Source: Flavonifractor avicola (lineage in GTDB: Bacteria; Bacillota; Clostridia; Oscillospirales; Oscillospiraceae). From it: a stretch of 20,142 nucleotides of DNA. The DNA lies in NCBI GenBank assembly GCA_019116915.1, contig DXAS01000080.1, forward strand, positions 1 through 20,142, given 5' to 3'. Made by a program: the position numbers and the translations under genes. How positions within the stretch are numbered: position 1 is the first letter of the stretch; each line of letters opens with the position of its first letter. Below the pieces are notes generated by a model that did no database searches, was not told the DNA's origin, and saw nothing but the letters and a program-made list of their open reading frames with translations. This document shows, piece by piece, positions 14,654 through 20,142 of this stretch.

Positions 14654-14916
14654 CGCTTTTCCTCGTTGATTCGGGGCGCGGTCAGGTCGGCGGTGGTATA
14701 TTTTCCGCTTCTGGGCCGGGTGTAGTATTCCTCCGCCAGCTGCCGCAGTTCCCGCATCTCCCGCAGCATCTGCCGCAGCATCAGGATCTCCCGATTGGTC
14801 ACCTGTCGTTCTGTTCCCTCCTGGCTTTCCAGACGCTGCTTGGCTGCCTCCAGGCCCAACCTCAGCCGGGCGGCCGCCTCCCGATACTGCCCGGATAATT
14901 CCTGCAATCTGGCCAT
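14650..14916 (-). CDS. Small coiled-coil protein, first gene of the phage-like cassette
   Basis: An 88-residue charged protein of unknown function. Residues about 3-65 are almost entirely helical with heptad spacing (LQELSGQYREAAARLRLGL, then LMLRQMLREMRELRQLAEEYY), predicting a coiled-coil dimer. The tail (66-88) is basic and polar. The ATG at 14916 is chosen because AGGAGG lies 9 nt before it; an in-frame GTG at 14925 would abut the ribosome-binding site. It overlaps the double-HTH gene by 4 nt (ATGA), so the two are probably made together and may interact; that is inference. Confidence 0.75.
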   Translation of the reverse strand: MARLQELSGQYREAAARLRLGLEAAKQRLESQEGTERQVTNREILMLRQMLREMRELRQLAEEYYTRPRSGKYTTADLTAPRINEEKR

Positions 14917-14980
14917 CCTGTTCACCTCCTCTTTTCCCGGAGCGGCCGCCCCAGCCCTGTATCCGCCCCGCTCGCTGTTG

Positions 14981-15028
14981 GAAGAGACTCCATGGTCTCT
15001 TCACTTTTAGCGGTTCCACCCCCAAAAG
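14981..15028 (-). promoter_or_regulatory. T-box core-like sequence plus hairpin on the cassette strand (uncertain)
   Basis: On the minus strand GGGTGGAACCGC (plus 15010-15021) matches the T-box core GGGTGGNACCGC at every position. It is followed within 10 nt by an 8-bp hairpin (14981-15002), the spacing of a T-box and its terminator. The hairpin lacks a U tract, and no specifier loop or stem I was found upstream, so it may be a remnant or chance. Confidence 0.3.
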
Positions 15029-15166
15029 TTGGACGGTTGCGTACACCGAAGAAAAAGATTTTTTGAATTTCAAACTTCCGCCAAAATAAGGAGGCCCTTT
15101 CCTGAGATGGAAAGGACCTCTTTACAACTGAGAGAAGGTCGGATATCATGTAGATAACAGGAGAAA

Positions 15167-15188
15167 GCGCGCTCCTTGGGGAGCCCGC
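15167..15188 (+). promoter_or_regulatory. Leader hairpin just upstream of the CyuA-like ribosome-binding site
   Basis: GCG-C-GCTCC (15167-15175), loop TTGG, GGAGC-C-CGC (15180-15188): eight pairs around one C-C mismatch, ending 1 nt before AGGAAGGAAG. It could modulate ribosome access. No known riboswitch family was recognised. Confidence 0.35.
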
Positions 15189-15206
15189 AGGAAGGAAGAA
15201 CCGTTC

Positions 15207-16487
15207 ATGAAGAAAACCGATCCCCATTATCAAGCTTATCTGCAAATTCTGCGGGAAGAGTTGGTCCCCGCCATGGGCTGCACAGAGCCCATCGCGCTGG
15301 CCTACGGCGCGGCGGTGGCTCGTCGGGCCCTGGGCTGCCTGCCCGAAACCGTCTCTGTCCAGGTCAGCGGCAATCTGATCAAAAATGTGAAGAGCGTCAT
15401 TGTCCCCAACACCGGCGGATTAAAGGGCATCCCTGCCGCTGTCACCGCCGGGCTGGTGGCTGGCAACCCGGACAAAGTGCTGGAGGTTATTTCCGTGGTG
15501 ACAGAGGAACAGAAGGCAGAAATGACTGACTTCCTCCGCTCCCACCCCATCGGGGTCCATCTGGCCGACACTCCCCTGACCTTCGACTATACCGTCACTC
15601 TTACTGGCGGCGGCCACACCGTCACCCTGCGCATCGCCAACTATCACACCAACATTGTGCTGCTGGAGAAAGACGGCGTGAAGGAGATCGACATTCCGGT
15701 GGAGGGCGAGCAGGAGACGGCCCTCACCGACCGCTCCATCCTCTCCATCCAGGAGATCGTGGACTTTGCCGACAGCGTGGACGTGGACGACCTGCGTCCC
15801 CTGCTGGACCCCCAGATCCAGTGCAATATGGCCATCGCGGAGGAGGGCCTGCTCCACGCCTACGGGGCCAACGTAGGCAAAGTACTCATGAGCACCGAGG
15901 CCTCTCTGGAGCGGCGGGCCCGGGCCAAGGCCGCCGCCGGCTCCGACGCCCGGATGAACGGCTGTGAGATGCCGGTGGTCATTGTTTCCGGCAGCGGCAA
16001 CCAGGGCATCACCGCCTCGGTGCCCGTCATTGAGTACGCCCGCTCCCTGGGCATTCCGGAAGAGCGGATGTACCGGGCGCTGGCGGTATCCGACCTGTGT
16101 ACCATCCATCAAAAGACCTACATCGGACGTCTGTCCGCCTTCTGCGGCGCGGTGAGCGCCGGAGCGGGCGCCGGGGCCGGTATCTGCTACCTGCTGGGCG
16201 GCGGTTACGATCAGGTGAAGCACACCATCGTCAACGCCCTGGCCTTCCACTCCGGCGTGGTGTGCGACGGTGCCAAATCCAGCTGCGCCGCCAAGATCAG
16301 TATGGCGGTGGAGGCCGGTATCTTTGGCTATCAGATGTACCAGAACGGCCAGGAGTTCCGCACCGGCGACGGCATCATCAGCGACGGCGTGGAGCACACC
16401 ATTCAGAACGTGGGCGAACTGGGCCGCCAGGGGATGCGGGAGACCGACCATGTGATCCTGGAAATGATGACCCGGGAGCCCTGCTGA
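15207..16487 (+). CDS. UPF0597/CyuA (YhaM) family serine dehydratase-like protein, probable L-cysteine or L-serine deaminase
   Basis: A 426-residue protein of the serine dehydratase alpha-like family that includes L-cysteine desulfidase CyuA/YhaM. Signatures: PAMGCTEPIALAYGAA (Cys25), SGNLIKNVKSVIVPNTGG then LKGIPAA, SGSGNQGITASVPV, YIGRLSAFCGAVSAGAGAGA (Cys313) and FHSGVVCDGAKSSCAAKI (Cys353, Cys360). Cys25 is at the position of a cluster ligand in the archaeal desulfidase; the remaining ligands should be among Cys298, 313, 353 and 360. The expected reaction is Fe-S-dependent deamination releasing pyruvate and ammonia, with sulfide if cysteine is the substrate. AGGAAGGAAG precedes the ATG. 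Its place beside the sda operon suggests amino-acid catabolism, but it is separated from it by the phage-like cassette. Serine or cysteine as substrate cannot be decided here. Confidence 0.88.
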   Translation: MKKTDPHYQAYLQILREELVPAMGCTEPIALAYGAAVARRALGCLPETVSVQVSGNLIKNVKSVIVPNTGGLKGIPAAVTAGLVAGNPDKVLEVISVVTEEQKAEMTDFLRSHPIGVHLADTPLTFDYTVTLTGGGHTVTLRIANYHTNIVLLEKDGVKEIDIPVEGEQETALTDRSILSIQEIVDFADSVDVDDLRPLLDPQIQCNMAIAEEGLLHAYGANVGKVLMSTEASLERRARAKAAAGSDARMNGCEMPVVIVSGSGNQGITASVPVIEYARSLGIPEERMYRALAVSDLCTIHQKTYIGRLSAFCGAVSAGAGAGAGICYLLGGGYDQVKHTIVNALAFHSGVVCDGAKSSCAAKISMAVEAGIFGYQMYQNGQEFRTGDGIISDGVEHTIQNVGELGRQGMRETDHVILEMMTREPC

Positions 16488-16491
16488 AAAT

Positions 16492-16531
16492 GCGCAAAAA
16501 AGCGTCTGCCACGGCAGACGCTTTTTTGCGC
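16492..16531. terminator. Bidirectional terminator between the CyuA-like gene and the O-antigen ligase gene
   Basis: A perfect 19-base dyad (16492-16510 with 16513-16531) contains an internal A6/T6 pairing and a GC-rich top. On either strand the GC stem is followed by six T within the outer arm, so it can stop both convergent transcripts. Confidence 0.9.
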
Positions 16532-16540
16532 TTATATTCG

Positions 16541-18073
16541 TTATGCCTTTTTCCGTTCCTGTCTGACCAGCTTGACGCAGGCAGCGATGACGCCGAAGAG
16601 GAACCAGTAGGTGAACATATTCCGGGGATAGAACCAAGTGTACTCCGCCACGCTCACCACCAGGATACCGCAGAAAGCGCCCAGAGCCGCCGCCAGCATC
16701 CGCTTGGTGCGCTTATCCAGAGCAGCCCGGAAGGCCTTCACACCGCTCTTGAGCTGATAGAGCAGCAGGGCCAGGAAGGAGATTACGCCCCAGATACCGG
16801 TCTCCGCCCACATCTGCAAATAGTTGTTGTGGGTGTGGATGGGATAGGTACCGTCAAAGTTGGTGGGATAGGTCTGGAATACCTCTTTCATCACATCGGT
16901 GCCCAGGCCGATGCCCTTGACCCAGTGGTCCCGCATCAGATTGCTGGTGGTGCTGTAGATCTCAAAGCGGTACTGGGTGGAGCTGTCCTCGGTGTTGGTG
17001 ATGGTGAGAATGCGGTTGTAGATGGTCTCCGGCAGGAAGGGGATGGCCACCAGTCCGGCCACGATGAACAGGGGCACCCACCGCCAGTCGATGAGGGCCA
17101 GGAACACCACTACCGCCAGGGCCAGACCGATCCAGCAGGAGCGGCCATAGGTAAGGCCGATGGCCACCACGCCCACGCACAGGGCGAGCAGGGAGAGTGT
17201 CTTGCCCCGCCAGTGGGAGTTGAGGAAGAGGGCCAGCTCCAGAGGCAGCAGCATGACCAGCTGCTCGGCAAAGTTGTTGGGGTTGTCAAAGACAGAATAG
17301 ACCCGGCCGGGCATACCGGCGTTGACGGTCATATCCTGCTGGGAGGCCACCACCTCCACGCCGATATATCCCTGGTAGCAGCCGTAAATGGAGGCGATGG
17401 AGATACCCAGCACCGCCAGGGCCACCATCAGCTGGAGCTGCTCATACTTCCGCACGGAGCTTACCACCAGCAGCACCAACAGGAAGGCTGTAATGTGGAA
17501 GGCAAAGAAGCGCATGGACAGGCGGGTAGAGATGGACCCGGCCAGGGCAATGCAGATAAAGGCCATATAGATGCTCATATAGGGCCCCAGGGTATCCAGC
17601 TCCAGCCGATCCTTGGCCCGGGAGGCGCTGCCGATGACGAACAGACCGGTGACCGCAACCGCGCCCAGCAGACCATAGGTGTTGTTCCACATCTCATGGG
17701 GGGCCACCAGCATCACCAGCATGAACAGGCCCAGGAAGAAGAATCCGGCCCCGCCCACGGCACCCAGGAAGCGGCAGAACAGGCTGCCGTCCCACACTGG
17801 GCGGCCGATCTTGTAAAGCCACTTACAGATGGCACAGGGAATGTTGATGATAGCGGTGAGCAGCCTGCAGATCAGGCTGTCCGGCCAGGCTTTTGGGATG
17901 ACTCCCTCCCGCCAGACAAAACGGAAGAGAATGCTCCCCCGCAGCTGCCGGGTGAACCACCGCTCCAGGCCCGCGCAGGCCCGTCCGGGCAGACTGCCCG
18001 CCCAGGCCTGTCTGAGTCCCAGCCAGAAGGCCAGGAAAAAATGAAGAAACAGGCTGTTTTTTGCGATAGACAT
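16541..18073 (-). CDS. O-antigen ligase/polymerase (Wzy_C, WaaL-like) family integral membrane protein
   Basis: A 510-residue polytopic membrane protein of the O-antigen ligase family, members of which transfer or polymerise lipid-linked glycans at the outer face of the membrane. About a dozen hydrophobic helices follow an N-terminal portion of about 100 residues rich in Arg and Trp. The diagnostic large extracytoplasmic loop carries RFEIYSTTSNLMRDHWVKGI, then HTHNNYLQMWAETGIWG with His413 and His415, the H-x-H-N-x-x-L signature. AAGGAGT precedes the ATG at 18073. It lies 20 nt after a GT4 glycosyltransferase gene, so both probably act in one surface-polysaccharide or glycosylation pathway. 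In a Gram-positive-type organism the acceptor is not lipid A; teichoic-acid-like or capsular polymers or protein glycosylation are possibilities. Exact function is unknown. Confidence 0.9.
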   Translation of the reverse strand: MSIAKNSLFLHFFLAFWLGLRQAWAGSLPGRACAGLERWFTRQLRGSILFRFVWREGVIPKAWPDSLICRLLTAIINIPCAICKWLYKIGRPVWDGSLFCRFLGAVGGAGFFFLGLFMLVMLVAPHEMWNNTYGLLGAVAVTGLFVIGSASRAKDRLELDTLGPYMSIYMAFICIALAGSISTRLSMRFFAFHITAFLLVLLVVSSVRKYEQLQLMVALAVLGISIASIYGCYQGYIGVEVVASQQDMTVNAGMPGRVYSVFDNPNNFAEQLVMLLPLELALFLNSHWRGKTLSLLALCVGVVAIGLTYGRSCWIGLALAVVVFLALIDWRWVPLFIVAGLVAIPFLPETIYNRILTITNTEDSSTQYRFEIYSTTSNLMRDHWVKGIGLGTDVMKEVFQTYPTNFDGTYPIHTHNNYLQMWAETGIWGVISFLALLLYQLKSGVKAFRAALDKRTKRMLAAALGAFCGILVVSVAEYTWFYPRNMFTYWFLFGVIAACVKLVRQERKKA

Positions 18074-18093
18074 CAGGTTTTTACTCCTTGGAA

Positions 18094-19200
18094 TCAGTCG
18101 TGAAGGGCTTTTTCGTACACACCGTAGGTAACCTTGGCCATCTTGTGGATCTCAAACTTCTCCTCGATGGTCCGCAGGGCATTCTCCCGGCAGGCCGCTC
18201 TGAAATCCGGATCCTCCAGGAACCGCTTCATGGCCCCCGCCATGGAGTCGGGGTCGTCATAGGCCACCAGCAGGCCGCAGCCCGCCTCGTCATTTACAAT
18301 GTCCGAATTGCCGCCCATATCGGTGGCGATCACCGGCAGGCCGGCGGCCATAGCCTCGATGATGAGGAAGGACAGTGCCTCATGCTGAGAGGAGTTGACG
18401 TACAGATCGGAGCCCTTGTACAGGTTCTTGATATCCTTGCGGAAGCCGATGAACTTCACCTGCTCCTCCAGCCCCAGCTCCTTGACCTGGGCCTTGGAGG
18501 GTTCCAGCAGAGGGCCGTCTCCCGCCAGCACCAGGGTAAAGGGCTTGTCCGTCAGCTCCGTCAGCCGCTTCACCGAGTCAATGAGGTACTTATGTCCCTT
18601 GTCGTCAGCAAAGCGGGAAGCGCACAGCATGACAAACCGGTCCTCGGGCAGACCCAGTTCGGAGCGAAGGGTGGATTCCGAGCGGTCCCCCGCCCAGGCT
18701 TCCAGATCCACCGCGTTGAAGATGACCTGGATCCGGTCGGCGCTCCAGCCGTTGGCAATAAGCTGCTCCTTGCCCTTGTTGCACACGGCGATCATCTGGT
18801 CCTGCCGCTTGTCCATCCAGCGGTTGGACAGCCGGGTGATGAAGTCGTTGGCCAACACAAAGTGGTTGGTGTACACCACCCGGATTTTTTTGTTGTACTT
18901 TTTAGCCAGCAGGGCAGTATAGTGTTCCCGCAGGTAGTGGCAGTGGATGAGATCAATATCCCACTCCCGGCACAGGTCGGCCAGCGCTCTGGCGGCCTGC
19001 TTATCGAACCGGCGGCGCATGGTGACCTGGCGGCAGGGGACCCCCATGGCCTCCAGCCGCTCCACCAGCAGCCCGCCCTCGTTATAGGCAAAGAAGGGCT
19101 GCACCAATCCGTCGGCCGAGAGGTACTTCACCAGAGTTTCCACATACCGCTCCGTCCCCGCCTTGCCCGCATAGTTGAGCAGATAGAGTACCTTGCGCAT
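18094..19200 (-). CDS. Glycosyltransferase family 4 (GT-B fold)
   Basis: A 368-residue retaining glycosyltransferase of the GT4 type. The N-terminal acceptor domain has LLNYAGKAGTERYVETLV (about 7-24), the G-G/T-E-R nucleotide-loop pattern, and IDLIHCHYLREHY. The C-terminal Rossmann domain (about 180-345) has FADDKGHKYLIDSV, LVLAGDGPL and the E-x7-E motif, Glu274 to Glu282, in QHEALSFLIIEAMAAGLPVI, which contacts the nucleotide sugar. No signal or membrane segment is seen, so it acts at the cytoplasmic membrane face. AAAGGAG precedes the ATG at 19200. It is 27 nt downstream of prfB and 20 nt upstream of the O-antigen ligase gene, so it is probably transcribed with both. The sugar and acceptor cannot be deduced. 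Confidence 0.93.
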   Translation of the reverse strand: MRKVLYLLNYAGKAGTERYVETLVKYLSADGLVQPFFAYNEGGLLVERLEAMGVPCRQVTMRRRFDKQAARALADLCREWDIDLIHCHYLREHYTALLAKKYNKKIRVVYTNHFVLANDFITRLSNRWMDKRQDQMIAVCNKGKEQLIANGWSADRIQVIFNAVDLEAWAGDRSESTLRSELGLPEDRFVMLCASRFADDKGHKYLIDSVKRLTELTDKPFTLVLAGDGPLLEPSKAQVKELGLEEQVKFIGFRKDIKNLYKGSDLYVNSSQHEALSFLIIEAMAAGLPVIATDMGGNSDIVNDEAGCGLLVAYDDPDSMAGAMKRFLEDPDFRAACRENALRTIEEKFEIHKMAKVTYGVYEKALHD

Positions 19201-19227
19201 GGCAAATTCTCCTTTTCCTTCGGCGGA

Positions 19228-20142
19228 TTATTTCTCCGCCCAGTTGCCGGTAGCCTCCGCCTTCAGGTAGGCATTGATAAAGCCGTCCAGATCGCCGTCC
19301 ATGACGCCGTTGACGTTGCTGGTCTCATAGCCGGTGCGGTTATCCTTCACCAGCTGATAGGGCATGAACACATAGGACCGGATCTGGCTGCCCCACTCGA
19401 TCTTGAGCTGCACGCCCTTGATGTCGGAGATCTTCTCGGCGTGCTGCTGCATCTTCAGCTCCACCAGCTTGGCCCGCAGCATCCGCAGACAGGTGTCCTT
19501 GTTCTGGAACTGGCTGCGCTCGGTCTGACAGGACACCACGATACCGGTGGCATGGTGGATCAGTCGGACGGCAGAAGAGGTCTTGTTGATGTGCTGACCG
19601 CCGGCGCCGGAGGAACGGAACACCTGCATCTCGTAGTCCTCGGGCCGAATCTCCACGTCGGCGTCCTCGGGCAGGTCTGGCATGACCTCAATGGCGGCAA
19701 AGGAGGTCTGCCGCCGGGCATTGGCGTCAAAGGGGGATACCCGCACCAGACGGTGAACGCCGTGCTCGCTGCGCAGGTGGCCGTAGGCGTTCTCACCCTC
19801 GATGAGGATGGTGGCGCTCTTCAGACCGGCCTCGTCGCCGTCCAAGTAGTCCAGTGTCTTGCAGGTGAAGCCGTGACGCTCGGCCCAGCGGGTGTACATC
19901 CGGAAGAGCATCTGGGCCCAGTCCTGGGCCTCAGTACCGCCGGCGCCGGCGTGGAAGGTAAGGATGGCGTTGGAGTTGTCGTACTCGCCGGTGAAGAGGG
20001 TGGACAGCTTGGCCTCCTCCATGTCGGCCTGCAGCTTGGCAAAGCCCTCCTCCAGCTCGGGCACCAGGCTCTCGTCCTCCATCTCATTGCCCAGCTCGCA
20101 CAGGGTCATCAGGTCCTCCCACTGGCTCTGGCGCTTCTCCTG
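19228..20142 (-). CDS. prfB: Peptide chain release factor 2 (5' end beyond the window)
   Basis: Minus-strand open frame from the TAA at 19228 to the window edge, giving the last 304 residues of RF2, which recognises UGA and UAA stop codons and triggers peptide release. The anticodon-like SPF tripeptide occurs in RVSPFDANARRQTSFA, identifying RF2 rather than RF1 (PxT). The GGQ catalytic motif is in SSGAGGQHINKTSSAVRL (GGQ codons at plus 19594-19602). The frame continues past an internal ATG at 20109 to base 20142, so that ATG is not the start; about 60-65 N-terminal residues are missing. The programmed +1 frameshift site many prfB genes carry near codon 25 would lie outside the window and cannot be assessed. 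Two glycan genes follow on the same strand. Confidence 0.97.
   Translation of the reverse strand, partial: QEKRQSQWEDLMTLCELGNEMEDESLVPELEEGFAKLQADMEEAKLSTLFTGEYDNSNAILTFHAGAGGTEAQDWAQMLFRMYTRWAERHGFTCKTLDYLDGDEAGLKSATILIEGENAYGHLRSEHGVHRLVRVSPFDANARRQTSFAAIEVMPDLPEDADVEIRPEDYEMQVFRSSGAGGQHINKTSSAVRLIHHATGIVVSCQTERSQFQNKDTCLRMLRAKLVELKMQQHAEKISDIKGVQLKIEWGSQIRSYVFMPYQLVKDNRTGYETSNVNGVMDGDLDGFINAYLKAEATGNWAEK

Larger units (their letters stand above)
14917..15206. other. Divergent intergenic region between the cassette and the CyuA-like gene
   Basis: Contents in order: the cassette ribosome-binding site; a hairpin GAAGAGAC/GTCTCTTC (14981-14988 with 14995-15002); a minus-strand match to the T-box core (15010-15021) flanked by CTTTT/AAAAG; a 13-bp palindrome TTTGAA-T-TTCAAA (15062-15074); a hairpin (15091-15102 with 15109-15120, one mismatch) followed by TTTACAA; and a hairpin (15167-15188, loop TTGG) just before the CyuA-like ribosome-binding site. 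No confident promoter was found on either strand, although both genes require one here. Confidence 0.6.

Noticed and set aside
14654..15073. N-terminal extension of the double-HTH protein (502 residues in total)
   Set aside because: The extra residues are Gly/Arg/Ala-rich out-of-frame translation of the 88-residue gene and leader. The ATG at 14653 has a ribosome-binding site and a 4-nt stop-start overlap.
13154..15206. A complete prophage or integrative element
   Set aside because: No integrase, recombinase, portal, capsid, holin or lysin frames are present, and no flanking direct repeats long enough to be attachment sites were noticed by eye.
15420..16637. 405-residue minus-strand frame over the CyuA-like gene
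   Set aside because: Mirror of the CyuA-like coding frame with low-complexity composition, crossing the terminator; no ribosome-binding site.
16097..18103. 668-residue plus-strand open frame across the O-antigen ligase gene
   Set aside because: Gln/His/Gly-rich shadow of the real minus-strand gene; it would also cross the strong terminator at 16492-16531.
20107..20109. ATG at 20109 as the prfB start
   Set aside because: The same frame stays open to the window edge and the protein would be about 70 residues shorter than RF2, so the gene is truncated by the window.

Overview
The window looks like a chromosomal segment of a GC-rich Clostridia, most likely an Oscillospiraceae-type gut anaerobe (Flavonifractor/Intestinimonas-like; this placement is inference). 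The basis is strong AGGAGG ribosome-binding sites, a T-box leader, an Rnf complex gene, two-subunit iron-sulfur L-serine dehydratase, and GC-rich codon use. No rRNA, tRNA, CRISPR array or insertion sequence was seen.

Region 1 (1-9200) is dominated by branched-chain amino acid synthesis. The 5' part of rnfC runs off the left edge on the minus strand. Divergent from it, a strong promoter and a complete T-box leader (predicted valine GUC specifier) control ilvB-ilvN-ilvC: acetolactate synthase large and small subunits, then ketol-acid reductoisomerase. A perfect bidirectional terminator separates ilvC from a convergent membrane acyltransferase. Divergent from that is a solitary lipoprotein gene. 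Next come a GntR/FCD regulator and ilvD (dihydroxy-acid dehydratase), transcribed divergently from overlapping promoters that contain inverted repeats. The pathway is therefore apparently under two controls: tRNA sensing for ilvBNC and a ligand-responsive repressor for ilvD.

Region 2 (9200-16530) is amino-acid (serine and perhaps cysteine) uptake and deamination. A minus-strand operon encodes a dicarboxylate/amino-acid:cation symporter, then sdaAB, then sdaAA. A divergent LysR regulator has a textbook T-N11-A palindrome in the shared promoter region. Further right is a plus-strand gene of the UPF0597/CyuA family (serine/cysteine deaminase type). Between lysR and this gene sits a compact minus-strand cassette of four overlapping genes: a small coiled-coil protein, a 362-residue protein with two sigma-region-4-like helix-turn-helices, a 98-residue Pro/Glu-linker protein, and a 44-residue XkdX-like phage protein. 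It looks like a phage-derived fragment or domesticated regulatory module and is the least explained part of the window. An isolated perfect match to the T-box core lies upstream of it on its coding strand.

Region 3 (16530-20142) is a minus-strand run: prfB (5' end beyond the window), a GT4 glycosyltransferase and an O-antigen-ligase-family membrane protein. It ends at a strong terminator shared with the CyuA-like gene.
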